A stretch of DNA of 64,000 nt from Paenibacillus sp. FSL K6-1330 (GCF_037976825.1 NZ_CP150269.1:3113501-3177500); one strand, 5' to 3'. Shown: positions 34,814 through 42,350, numbered from the stretch's first letter. The notes: generated by a model not told the origin, from the letters alone. A program made the numbers and translations.

Positions 34814-34876
34814 TACTTCGCTTTTCGTTGATGATTGCTGGTAAGAGAGATAAGATGGAATTATGGAGGGGAAAAA

Positions 34877-35101
34877 ATGAGCATTATCAAGTGTAATATA
34901 AGAGAACTTATGGCAGAGCATCGAATAGATGATATAACTGAATTGATGGCGAAATCAGGATTAAGTCGGAATTCAATTAACAAGTTATACAGGGAAACCA
35001 ATATAGAAACAACAAAATTAGAAACCTTATTCAAGCTATGCGATACATTTAACTGCAAATTATCTGATTTGATTGAATATGTACCTGCTGAAGATACATA
35101 G
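34877..35101 (+). CDS. Small XRE HTH regulator (cassette 39)
   Basis: 74 residues, nearly the same as 19629-19853 (K9E, G-to-A and ED-to-DT changes near the C-terminus). The HTH core is ELMAKSGLSRNSINKLYRE. GGAGGGGAAAAA precedes the ATG at 34877, which I prefer to an upstream in-frame start at 34835 because it matches the other copy. It is probably an autorepressor acting at the 34796 palindrome. Confidence 0.82.
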   Translation: MSIIKCNIRELMAEHRIDDITELMAKSGLSRNSINKLYRETNIETTKLETLFKLCDTFNCKLSDLIEYVPAEDT

Positions 35102-35130
35102 TGAAGGTCGATTCATGAAGAGATTCCGTC

Positions 35131-35252
35131 GTCTAACATAATATTCAAGCTGCGGCTCCTAACGGAGCCTTGTTCTGCTGGATGGATTTCAGGGAAGCGG
35201 ACTCAGCAGACATCCGACTTCGTCGGACGTCGTGAATACAGGAACGTTAAGT
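35131..35252 (+). other. attC-like site 39 (type M)
   Basis: R'' GTCTAAC at 35131-35137 has one mismatch to R' of site 38; the inward ATTCCGTC pairs. R' GTTAAGT is at 35246-35252. The body is like site 2. Confidence 0.86.
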
Positions 35253-35338
35253 GAAATCTCCCGTAAGACACTAGGAACCAAAAATAACTCTTTAGGTTAT
35301 AATGAAAGCATAATAATGATTCAGAGGAGGGAAGTTCA

Positions 35339-35626
35339 TTGAAGCGAGAAGATATTGAAAATAAATTGAGATCCGAAAAGCATTATTTGAAGGAACATTT
35401 TTATGTCGAGAAGATCGGACTATTTGGTTCCTTTGCTCGTGATGAACAGACAGAAAACAGTGATATTGATTTGTTAGTTGAATTTTCTCGTCCTGTTGGA
35501 TTTGAATTCCTGGAGCTGAAGCATTATTTGGAGACTATATTTAACCGCCACATTGATCTTGTTACTCCTAATGCCATTAAACCTTATATGAAGGATGAAA
35601 TACTTAGTGAGGTACAATATCAGTGA
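35339..35626 (+). CDS. mntA: MntA-type nucleotidyltransferase antitoxin (cassette 40)
   Basis: The 95-residue minimal nucleotidyltransferase has the GSx10DxD active site in FGSFARDEQTENSDIDLLVEF (Gly30-Ser31, Asp42, Asp44). In known MntA/HepT pairs, MntA adenylylates and neutralises the HEPN ribonuclease. A TTG start follows CAGAGGAGGGAAG. It overlaps the next gene by four bases (GTGA), so the two are translationally coupled. With cassette 40 holding both genes, it is a self-contained toxin-antitoxin cassette. Confidence 0.88.
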   Translation: MKREDIENKLRSEKHYLKEHFYVEKIGLFGSFARDEQTENSDIDLLVEFSRPVGFEFLELKHYLETIFNRHIDLVTPNAIKPYMKDEILSEVQYQ

Positions 35627-35970
35627 AACGGCCAATAAATTCATTAATGGACATTTTAGAGTCAATTCATCGGATAGAATCGTATCTCTTGAACGTTGGG
35701 TATGAGGACTTTTTATCAAATCAAATGCTTTTGGATGCAGTAGTACGAAATCTAGAAATAATTGGAGAAGCGGCTAGAAACATTAATGATGAAATAAAGA
35801 AAAAGTATCAGGAAGTTCCATGGAGGAATATGATTGGGCTAAGGAACATCTTGATTCATGAATACTTCGGTATTGATGAAAGCATCATTTGGGAAGTATC
35901 TACAAGAAATTTGCAAGAAATAAAACCAATAATTATGAAAGCTATTCAGGAAGTGGGAGACTTCACTTAA
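35623..35970 (+). CDS. hepT: HepT-like HEPN toxin (cassette 40)
   Basis: The 115-residue HEPN (DUF86) protein has the ribonuclease motif RNILIHEY (Arg74, His79: RX4H followed by xY), with the preceding NLEIIGEAARNI helix typical of the family. It is predicted to cleave RNA or tRNA when not modified by MntA. The GTG start overlaps the mntA stop. Its own TAA (35968-35970) lies within the R'' box of site 40, so the gene ends exactly at the cassette end. Confidence 0.88.
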   Translation: MKRPINSLMDILESIHRIESYLLNVGYEDFLSNQMLLDAVVRNLEIIGEAARNINDEIKKKYQEVPWRNMIGLRNILIHEYFGIDESIIWEVSTRNLQEIKPIIMKAIQEVGDFT

Positions 35971-36111
35971 CATAATATTCACGCTGCGATACCTTGCGGT
36001 CCCTTGGTTGTCAGATGAATAATCGAAGGAGATGCTCAGACAATAAACGACCCAGCCTAAGATAAGAGCTATCTAAGGCTGGGTCGTTTCGTGAATACGA
36101 GAACGTTATAT
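35965..36111 (+). other. attC-like site 40 (type R)
   Basis: R'' ACTTAAC at 35965-35971 pairs with R' of site 39; R' GTTATAT is at 36105-36111. Confidence 0.88.
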
Positions 36112-36147
36112 GCAATTGCTGCAAATCTAAAAAATTGGAGATGAGTT

Positions 36148-36621
36148 ATGAAAGCAGTTTATCCAGGATCGTTCGATCCTTTTACATTAGGACATTTAAA
36201 TATACTCGAACGAGCAACAAGAATATTTGATTCCGTGACTGTTGTTATTGCCCAGAATTCTCAAAAAAATCATATGTTTAGTGCAGAACAAAAATGCAAA
36301 ATTGTATTGCTATCTACAAATCATTTGAAAAACGTTAAGATAATTCAACATAATGGAATAGTTGCTGATTTTGTGAATGATGAAAATATCGATGTAATTA
36401 TTAGAGGTATTAGAGGCTCAACAGATTTAGACCATGAAATAAAATTAGAACAATACAATAGTAAAATATGCACGGCAGAAACAGTATATCTAACTCCAAA
36501 AACTGATCATCTAAATACAAGCAGTACACTAGTAAGGATGTTTATAGAATCGAAACAAGTAAATCACCTATCTAATTACGTATCTAAAGAAGCAATAGAA
36601 TATATAAAATCATTGATATAA
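36148..36621 (+). CDS. coaD: Phosphopantetheine adenylyltransferase-like protein (cassette 41)
   Basis: The 157-residue protein has the nucleotidyltransferase HxGH-like motif FTLGHLNI (TLGH, residues 13-16), the strand VIIRGIRGSTDLDHEIKLEQYN where CoaD has VRGLR...DFEYE, and the second ATP motif SSTLVR. Length fits CoaD, which makes dephospho-CoA. The third-motif region is more divergent than in a housekeeping enzyme, so it may be a paralogue with altered specificity. TTGGAG precedes the ATG. Confidence 0.8.
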   Translation: MKAVYPGSFDPFTLGHLNILERATRIFDSVTVVIAQNSQKNHMFSAEQKCKIVLLSTNHLKNVKIIQHNGIVADFVNDENIDVIIRGIRGSTDLDHEIKLEQYNSKICTAETVYLTPKTDHLNTSSTLVRMFIESKQVNHLSNYVSKEAIEYIKSLI

Positions 36622-36657
36622 GGATCTAACTTGTTTATCGAAGATGGCAGCAACAGC

Positions 36658-36820
36658 ATATAACATTGTAATCATGCGGCGGATCCTTAAGGCTCCTGGG
36701 ATTGCCGGAAGATAAGAAGCCAGGAGCGCAGTCAGGCAATCAACCCTGCAAGGCTAAGTCTTCGACCCGGTGCTGACGCACCTTAAGCCTTTCGGGTTCG
36801 TAAATACTAAAACGTTATAG
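36658..36820 (+). other. attC-like site 41 (type L)
   Basis: R'' ATATAAC at 36658-36664 pairs with R' of site 40; R' GTTATAG is at 36814-36820. The L'' arm is altered (GTAATCATGCG), so the site may be weakened. Confidence 0.83.
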
Positions 36821-36861
36821 GAAATCTTCGTAAATATAAATCAAATATAAGGAGAATTTCG

Positions 36862-37407
36862 ATGAAGGATCAAAAGCCTGTAATTATTGAAGATTACAAT
36901 GAAGAATGGCCAAAAGCATTCAATATAATAGAATCAATTTTATCAAATAAAATTAATGGTCTAGCATTTCGAATTGAACACGTTGGAAGTACATCGGTGC
37001 CGTACCTTGCAGCCAAGCCAATCATTGATATTGATGTAGTAATTGAATCTATGGAGTACCTGTCAGAGGTAATCAAGAAGCTAGAAGAACTGGGATATGT
37101 CCACGAAGGTGATTTAGGAATTAAGAATAGAGAAGCATTTGCAAGAAAGGACGTTTATGTACCTTACAGTAGTGAAGGATATGTGAAGCACGAACATCAT
37201 CTATACGTATGCAATAGAGAAAGTGACGAACTAAAAAGACATTTAATGTTCCGAGACATATTAAGAAGGCATCCCTTATTGGTATCTGAATACACAGATT
37301 TGAAGATCCAACTATCAAATAAATTTAGAAACAATCGCAAAGCCTATACTGAAGGAAAGACAGAATTTGTTACGAGGATAATGAATGAGTACAAAGATGT
37401 TTTGTAG
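36862..37407 (+). CDS. GrpB/UPF0157-family protein, copy 2 (cassette 42)
   Basis: The 181-residue GrpB domain has VIIEDYNEEWPKAFNIIE, then RIEHVGSTSVPYLAAKPIIDIDVVI, and YVKHEHHLYVCNRESDE in the centre. It is the more typical of the two GrpB proteins here. The family has a nucleotidyltransferase fold of uncertain activity. AAGGAG precedes the ATG. Single gene between sites 41 and 42. Confidence 0.87.
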   Translation: MKDQKPVIIEDYNEEWPKAFNIIESILSNKINGLAFRIEHVGSTSVPYLAAKPIIDIDVVIESMEYLSEVIKKLEELGYVHEGDLGIKNREAFARKDVYVPYSSEGYVKHEHHLYVCNRESDELKRHLMFRDILRRHPLLVSEYTDLKIQLSNKFRNNRKAYTEGKTEFVTRIMNEYKDVL

Positions 37408-37432
37408 AGTATTTCAGGAAGACGAAGACATC

Positions 37433-37580
37433 CGATAACAAAGTGTTCCAACTTCGCGACTGTCGTCGCTCGGTCTGCCTGAGGAATTTCATTGAAGCAG
37501 ATTCAGGTAGACACATCGACTCTCCTAAGATAAGAGCTAATCTAAGGAGAATCGACGTCAGGAACACAAAACCGTTATGT
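37433..37580 (+). other. attC-like site 42 (type R)
   Basis: R'' CGATAAC at 37433-37439 has one mismatch to R' of site 41. R' GTTATGT is at 37574-37580. L arms TGTTCC/GGAACA are compensated. Confidence 0.85.
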
Positions 37581-37732
37581 GATATTCGGGAAACCATAAA
37601 TAGACATTTACGTAAGAAACGAGCGTCCAATACATAAGCGCGAAGCGTGATTATTTCTTAACATAATTTGTACATTTTTTGTAAAGTTATATAGCTAAAA
37701 ATTCTTATAATTGAAATTGAAGGAGGTGGCTA

Positions 37733-38653
37733 ATGGATAACTTTAAAGCTTTCGAGGGTGTCGTGGAATATCTTGAGAACATAATTCCTAGCTCAGATGA
37801 AGTCGATTATAGTGTCATTTCTAAAATTGCATGCTGTCCATCTCCCTTATTTCAGCGCATTTTTGTATATATTACAGGAATAACAATAGCTGAATATTTA
37901 AGGCGACGCCGATTGACTTTAGCGGGCTACGATATTAAAAATAGCAGTGATAAAATTATAGACATTGCTATGAAGTACGGGTTTAATTCCCATGCTTCAT
38001 TTACAAGAGCATTCAATCAGCACCACAAGGTTTCACCTTCAGGTATGAGGAAGGTCGGAGTAAAGCTAATTGAATATCCTCGAGCCTCCTTTACAAATAT
38101 AAGAATTGTTGGAGGAAAACGAATTATGGCAGAACTTAAAAAAATTGAGTATGTTGAATATGGCCCTCGAAAAATTGTGGGAATGATGAAAATGACCTCA
38201 TTTCAAAAAGCTGGAGAAGAATGCTGGGGCGTAGCATTTAACGAAAACTTATTTGACAGATTTTCTGAAATCGAGAAATGGATTTGCAAAGATATTGATG
38301 ATTATATTGGACTTGGACATATGAGTAGTTTTGTTGGAAAAGATAATTTCCAATACATCATAGGTAAATTTGTAGAGCTTGATGCACCTGTTCCAGAAAA
38401 AATGTATGCAGAGAATATATCCCCTGGAACAGTTGCAAAAATATGGATCGAAGCTGATAATCTTAATGATATTATTGATTTTGGATACTTTATTTGTTCC
38501 GAAGCGATAGAGAAAACAGGGTATAAAATTGATCATGAGAACTTTTATTGGTGTGATATCTACACGTATGATAGATATTGCACACCACTAGAAAAGGGAC
38601 AAAAAGTAATTCTTGATTATTTATTGCCTGTAATTAAAGACAAAATAGGATAA
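37733..38653 (+). CDS. AraC-family regulator with GyrI-like effector domain (cassette 43)
   Basis: The 306-residue protein has two AraC HTH units at about residues 20-110 (ISKIACCPSPLFQRIF and IIDIAMKYGFNSHASFTRAF, then HHKVSPSGMR). A GyrI/SbmC-like small-molecule-binding domain begins near residue 125 (YVEYGPRKIVGM) and ends KGQKVILDYLLPV. It would sense a ligand and regulate transcription; targets are unknown. GGAGGTGG precedes the ATG. It is an unusually complete transcription factor for a cassette, with about 150 bases of leader after site 42. Confidence 0.88.
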   Translation: MDNFKAFEGVVEYLENIIPSSDEVDYSVISKIACCPSPLFQRIFVYITGITIAEYLRRRRLTLAGYDIKNSSDKIIDIAMKYGFNSHASFTRAFNQHHKVSPSGMRKVGVKLIEYPRASFTNIRIVGGKRIMAELKKIEYVEYGPRKIVGMMKMTSFQKAGEECWGVAFNENLFDRFSEIEKWICKDIDDYIGLGHMSSFVGKDNFQYIIGKFVELDAPVPEKMYAENISPGTVAKIWIEADNLNDIIDFGYFICSEAIEKTGYKIDHENFYWCDIYTYDRYCTPLEKGQKVILDYLLPVIKDKIG

Positions 38654-38699
38654 TTCTAAAATGCACTTTTGCATGCAAATTCAAAGAGGTCCGAACTCC

Positions 38700-38897
38700 A
38701 CATAACACAACATTCACGCTGCGGGCCGGCTCCGCCGTTCCTTGGTCTACCAAGAAGCTGAAGCAAAAACAGGGAAGCAGGTTCAATTCGAAGAAGTATT
38801 TCAGCAGACACAACTGCACAGACTAACTGCCGGCAAGCGGCAGCCAGGCTTCCGGCCTTTAAGTCGGTGAGACGTCGTGAATGCAAGTACGTTATAT
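38700..38897 (+). other. attC-like site 43 (type L, 198 bp)
   Basis: R'' ACATAAC at 38700-38706 pairs with R' of site 42; R' GTTATAT is at 38891-38897. It is the longest complete site. Confidence 0.87.
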
Positions 38898-38936
38898 GAA
38901 ATTATCGCTAATGTTAAAACCAAGGAGGAATAATCG

Positions 38937-39431
38937 GTGAGTAGAAGACAAATTCTAGCTAAAATAGCAGAAGAATTAGCTTCAAGACCATTGATAGGAA
39001 ATAAAGATAAATACGGTCCAGATTTAGAACCAATTCTTAGATGTTTTCCAAGAGATAACCCGAATATTGGTTTCGATTGGTGTGCTGCATTTGTATATCA
39101 TTGCTGTACTGAGGCAGGCGTGAAGTTACCAGTACGATATCCAGAGCCGGTTTCACGTAATTTTGCATGGGTAGAAGCTTGGTTAGAATGGGGACAAATA
39201 TATAGTTTTTATCATCATAAAAGTGATCAGTCGTTCCTTCCAGATCAAGGGGATCTTATAATATTTGATAACATTGTAGGGAATGGACTAAACGATCACA
39301 TCGGAGTGGTAGTAAAAATAGAACAGGGTAAAATAATAACAGCAGAAGGGAATTATTATAATAAATCAGGAATATTTCAAAGAACTATAGAACAAATAAA
39401 TGGATATATAAGAATTGACGATACGTATTAA
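38937..39431 (+). CDS. CHAP-domain amidase-like protein (cassette 44)
   Basis: The 164-residue protein has FDWCAAFVYHCCTEAGV (Cys49 as likely nucleophile), DQGDLIIFDN, NDHIGVVVKIEQGKIITAEGN (His) and the closing Asn/Gly strands, the Cys-His arrangement of CHAP/NlpC-P60 cell-wall hydrolases. No signal peptide or wall-binding domain is present, so it may act inside the cell or on internal peptidoglycan fragments. A GTG start follows AAGGAGGA. Confidence 0.82.
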   Translation: MSRRQILAKIAEELASRPLIGNKDKYGPDLEPILRCFPRDNPNIGFDWCAAFVYHCCTEAGVKLPVRYPEPVSRNFAWVEAWLEWGQIYSFYHHKSDQSFLPDQGDLIIFDNIVGNGLNDHIGVVVKIEQGKIITAEGNYYNKSGIFQRTIEQINGYIRIDDTY

Positions 39432-39469
39432 TAGATTTTGAAAGAGTATTTATAGAAGGCGATAACATC

Positions 39470-39629
39470 ACATAACAATGCATTTCAGCATCGTCGGTGT
39501 CGCTCCTTGGTCGCCAAGGGGATTTTCGAAGAAGTGGAATCAGGCGACACATCCAACCGGCTAAGTCTGACGACCCGTTCCCTTTGGTCACTTAAGCCGC
39601 TTGAACGTCAGGAATGCCGAACGTTATAT
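39470..39629 (+). other. attC-like site 44 (type L)
   Basis: R'' ACATAAC at 39470-39476 has one mismatch to R' of site 43, while inward GCGATAA still pairs with TTATCGC. R' GTTATAT is at 39623-39629. Confidence 0.86.
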
Positions 39630-39668
39630 GAAAGCCAGGCATACGATTAACTGAAAGCAGGTGCAGAT

Positions 39669-40232
39669 ATGCAGTTAGAGGAACATTTTGAACCATTTCC
39701 GGTATTAGAAACTGAACGAACCCGATTAAGGAAAATAACTTATGAAGATCAGAATGATATGTTTAGTTACTGTAAGAATCCAGAAGTCTCAAAGTACACA
39801 GTTTGGGATGTTCATCAGTCGCTTGATGATACTAATCATTTCATTGATTTTGTACATAGCCGGTACGAGAGTCAAAAAGTCGGCCCTTGGGGAATCGAAG
39901 ATAAACTTACCAATAAGCTTATTGGCAGTTGCAGCTTTGTAAGTTGGGACAATCGAAACCAAAAAGCAGAGCTAGGATATGTATTATCCTATGATTATTG
40001 GAACAAGGGATATATGAGTGAAGTTATCAGAAGAATCATTCTTTTTGGCTTCCATGATATTGGACTGGTTAGAATCGAAGCTCGCTGCCATCCCTTGAAT
40101 TTAGGGTCGGCGAGAGTTATGGAGAAGTCTGGAATGCAATATGAGGGTCTGCTTAGAAGACATATATTTGCTAAGGGCGATTTTCAAGATGTTAAGATTT
40201 ATTCAATCATACGAGATGATTTTGTAAGTTAA
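39669..40232 (+). CDS. GNAT acetyltransferase, RimJ/RimL type (cassette 45)
   Basis: The 187-residue protein has LETERTRLRKITYEDQNDMF, NQKAELGYVLSYDYWNKGYMSEVIRR (acetyl-CoA loop YWNKGYMSE), RIEARCHPLNLGSARVMEKSGM and GLLRRHIFAKGDFQDV, all classical for the ribosomal-protein N-acetyltransferase-like group. The substrate is unknown. GCAGGTG precedes the ATG. Confidence 0.9.
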   Translation: MQLEEHFEPFPVLETERTRLRKITYEDQNDMFSYCKNPEVSKYTVWDVHQSLDDTNHFIDFVHSRYESQKVGPWGIEDKLTNKLIGSCSFVSWDNRNQKAELGYVLSYDYWNKGYMSEVIRRIILFGFHDIGLVRIEARCHPLNLGSARVMEKSGMQYEGLLRRHIFAKGDFQDVKIYSIIRDDFVS

Positions 40233-40253
40233 GTCGAAGAGGGACTTTCCATC

Positions 40254-40419
40254 ATATAACATCGCATTCACGCCTCAGGGCTGTCGCCCCTCGGTCCGCG
40301 AGAAGCATTACCTAAAGTAGCAGATTCAGCCAGACAACCCTGCACCGACTAACCGCGTCGCGGCCGTTCCCTTCGCTCACTTAGGCCGGTGAGGTTTCGT
40401 GAATATAAAAACGTTATAT
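40254..40419 (+). other. attC-like site 45 (type L)
   Basis: R'' ATATAAC at 40254-40260 pairs with R' of site 44; R' GTTATAT is at 40413-40419. Confidence 0.87.
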
Positions 40420-40448
40420 GAAAGGAATGCATATTTGGAGGTGTTACC

Positions 40449-41012
40449 TTGAAGCAATATCCTTTTGATTGCATTACTCAACTAGTATTTGTAAAAGAAG
40501 AAGAGCTTTTACCGGCAGATGTCATCCTTGTTCCCGGAGGAAGTCATACAAAGCCGATGAAGATTGCATGTGATTTATATAAATCTGGATTAGCACCATA
40601 TATACTTCCATCCGGTGGTAATAATTCTAAGTTAACAATCACTGAATGGGAATTTCAAAGAGACATCGGTTTGTCACTTGGAATTCCTAAAGAGGCAATT
40701 CTTAAAGAGGATCAAGCTAAGAACACATTCGATAATGCAAGAAACTCATGGCAAGTCTTAAAAGAACATAACATTATGGTCACTCGAGCTATTATAGTTT
40801 GTAAATCATTTTTCTCAAGACGTGCGTTAATGACTTATCAAACAGTATTCCCGTCAAATATAGTTTTCCAAGTAAAGCAAGATGATTTTAGAATAAGCAA
40901 GAATAACTGGTTTTTAAATGACCAAGGTATCAAGTATGTATTAACAGAAGCTGAGAAGATTACTAAATACTTTGGTCATCACATACCAAATTGGGTAAAG
41001 CAATTGTCCTAA
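40449..41012 (+). CDS. DUF218/YdcF-family protein (cassette 46)
   Basis: The 187-residue protein has ADVILVPGGSHTKPMKIACDLYKSG, LPSGGNNSKLTITEWEFQRDI, EDQAKNTFDNARNSWQVLKEHNI and VCKSFFSRRALMTYQ, the conserved blocks of the DUF218 (YdcF/SanA) domain, which binds nucleotides in some members and lies near cell-envelope functions in others. It lacks the membrane helix found in SanA. A TTG start follows TTGGAGGTG. Confidence 0.87.
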   Translation: MKQYPFDCITQLVFVKEEELLPADVILVPGGSHTKPMKIACDLYKSGLAPYILPSGGNNSKLTITEWEFQRDIGLSLGIPKEAILKEDQAKNTFDNARNSWQVLKEHNIMVTRAIIVCKSFFSRRALMTYQTVFPSNIVFQVKQDDFRISKNNWFLNDQGIKYVLTEAEKITKYFGHHIPNWVKQLS

Positions 41013-41034
41013 ACTCGAAGAAGGCATTCCCATC

Positions 41035-41200
41035 ATATAACACTGTATTCACGCTGCGGGCCAGAAAGCTGCCCTATGGTCGCCGAGAGGCATTTCAGGG
41101 AAGTGGAACCAGGCGACAACCCTGCACCGACAACCGCATCGCGGCCGCTCCCGTTGGTAGCTTAAGTCGGTGAGGGTTCGTCAATGCGGGCACATTATAT
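41035..41200 (+). other. attC-like site 46 (type L) with mutated R' box
   Basis: R'' ATATAAC at 41035-41041 pairs with R' of site 45 with 16 of 18 bases. The right box at 41194-41200 reads ATTATAT instead of GTTATAT, and the preceding bases are CAC instead of AAC, so the exchange dinucleotide context is destroyed. L' is also changed (GTCAATG). Confidence 0.84.
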
Positions 41201-41299
41201 AACATACTTGCTTAGATGAAATTCATTATTATGATACAAATGGTATACCCATAATTGTGGGCTAAAATAATTAACTATCTAGGTACACGGAGGGGAAAT

Positions 41300-41848
41300 A
41301 TGCTATACGGACAACGAGTAACATTACGACCTGTTGTTGAAGAAGATTGGGAACTACGATATGAATGGCTGTCCGATCCTGTAGTTAACCGAACGTTACC
41401 ATCAGGAAGTGGTATGCCCCTAACACCGGAAGTGGTCAGAGAACGTACACGGAGGTACGCGCAAACAGATTCATCAGCTGTCTATTTTACCATAATAAAA
41501 GAAGACGGCATCCCGATTGGCAGTACCCAATTGTTTAAGATCCATCCTTGGTCCAAGCATGCTGAATTTGGTATTTGGATTGGGAACAAAATGGTATGGG
41601 GGCAAGGTTATGCAACAGAAGTGACAAGTGTTGTCCTGGATTTTGCGTTCGAGCGTTTAAACCTTCATAAAGTGTATTTGACGGTAGATGCTGATAATCC
41701 TGGTGCTATTCGGAGTTATGAAAAGGCTGGTTTCAAGAAGGATGGCATACTAAGAGATGAGGTCTATAAAAATGGTCAATATGTCGATCGTATAATGATG
41801 AGTATCTTGAAACATGAATATTTAAAGAAATCCAATTGTTCCCAATAA
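41300..41848 (+). CDS. GNAT acetyltransferase, RimJ/RimL type (cassette 47)
   Basis: The 182-residue protein has MLYGQRVTLRPVVEEDWEL, KHAEFGIWIGNKMVWGQGYATEV (acetyl-CoA loop WGQGYATE), VDADNPGAIRSYEKAGFKKDG and VYKNGQYVDRIMMSI. I chose the ATG at 41300 because CGGAGGGG lies upstream. It is the last cassette of the main array: its left end at 41194 pairs with the sequence before 42024 (GCAAGTA...ATATAAC), although the left box is mutated. About 150 bases after the stop carry nothing recognisable. Confidence 0.88.
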   Translation: MLYGQRVTLRPVVEEDWELRYEWLSDPVVNRTLPSGSGMPLTPEVVRERTRRYAQTDSSAVYFTIIKEDGIPIGSTQLFKIHPWSKHAEFGIWIGNKMVWGQGYATEVTSVVLDFAFERLNLHKVYLTVDADNPGAIRSYEKAGFKKDGILRDEVYKNGQYVDRIMMSILKHEYLKKSNCSQ

Positions 41849-42023
41849 CAAGTGAAAGATACTAGAAAAAGGATATACAGGACATGAATTATAATGAGTC
41901 TATTATATTAAATTTGTAAGATATTATTTAGTTGAAGGAATCCGAAAGCCAATCTTATAAGTGAGATCAATGATGTCAGAGAAGTATCGTATTTCAGTGG
42001 TGATTCAGGAAGGCAAGTACGTC

Positions 42024-42045
42024 ATATAACATTATCTTCACGCTT
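42024..42045 (+). other. attC-like site 47, truncated after L''
   Basis: R'' ATATAAC at 42024-42030 is followed by ATTA and TCTTCACGC, then the sequence changes at about 42045 to the coding remnant of an unrelated gene. No arms or right box remain. The inward bases GGCAAGTACGTC pair with the start of cassette 47. Confidence 0.75.
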
Positions 42046-42054
42046 TGGACTCCG

Positions 42055-42216
42055 GACGCTGCCAACCTTAACCACATTGCTCATTTGGTACAAATGGGTA
42101 AACTCAAGCCGATCGTTAGCGAAGTGTATCCTATGTCGGTTAAGGGAGTCCAGCGTGCGCATCTCTCTAATCAAAGAGGCAGGTCAAAAGGGAAAATAGT
42201 ATTGGTCAACAACTAA
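42055..42216 (+). pseudogene. 3' end of a zinc-type alcohol dehydrogenase/quinone oxidoreductase
   Basis: The frame reads DAANLNHIAHLVQMGKLKPI, then VSEVYPMSVKGVQRAHLSNQ and finally GKIVLVNN before a stop, the unmistakable C-terminal end of MDR-family oxidoreductases. The remaining 80% of the gene is missing; the fragment abuts truncated site 47. It marks the junction between the cassette array and the next island. Confidence 0.8.
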
Positions 42217-42284
42217 CAAAGAGAAGGTAATCTCAGTCTGCCTCTTTTATATAATGATCCCCACTTAAAAACTTGGCTATAAAA

Positions 42285-42312
42285 AGCACCCGGATATATA
42301 TCCGGGTGTTTT
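42285..42312. terminator. Bidirectional intrinsic terminator
   Basis: CACCCGGATATATATCCGGGTG is a perfect hairpin with T-rich flank TTTTG on the right and A-rich flank on the left. It could serve both the oxidoreductase remnant and the leftward remnant at 42351. Confidence 0.8.
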
Positions 42313-42350
42313 GTCATCCTATTCATAAATTCACAACTTGAAAATCGCTA

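Larger units (their letters stand above)
424..42045 (+). mobile_element. Integron-like gene cassette array (sites 1-47)
   Basis: About 47 single-gene cassettes are separated by related 93-198 bp sites with R''-L''-body-L'-R' architecture. The 7-base end boxes of each cassette are reverse complements of each other (36 of 44 testable cassettes perfect by hand). Site bodies travel with the gene on their left, as in integrons: the two copies of the kinase cassette share the site to their right but not the one to their left. No tyrosine recombinase is encoded in the window, so this is either the distal part of a chromosomal integron or an integrase-less cluster. The array continues leftward off the window. 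Confidence 0.9.

Noticed and set aside
424..41200. CRISPR-like array of repeats
   Set aside because: The repeats are 93-198 bp, imperfect and folded, and the 'spacers' are whole genes of 500-2,000 bp; no cas gene is present.
424..41200. Tandem small transposons or MITEs flanked by inverted repeats
   Set aside because: Cassette-specific end repeats could suggest transposons, but there are no target-site duplications or transposases, and adjacent units share one site with a fixed order, which fits integron cassettes better.
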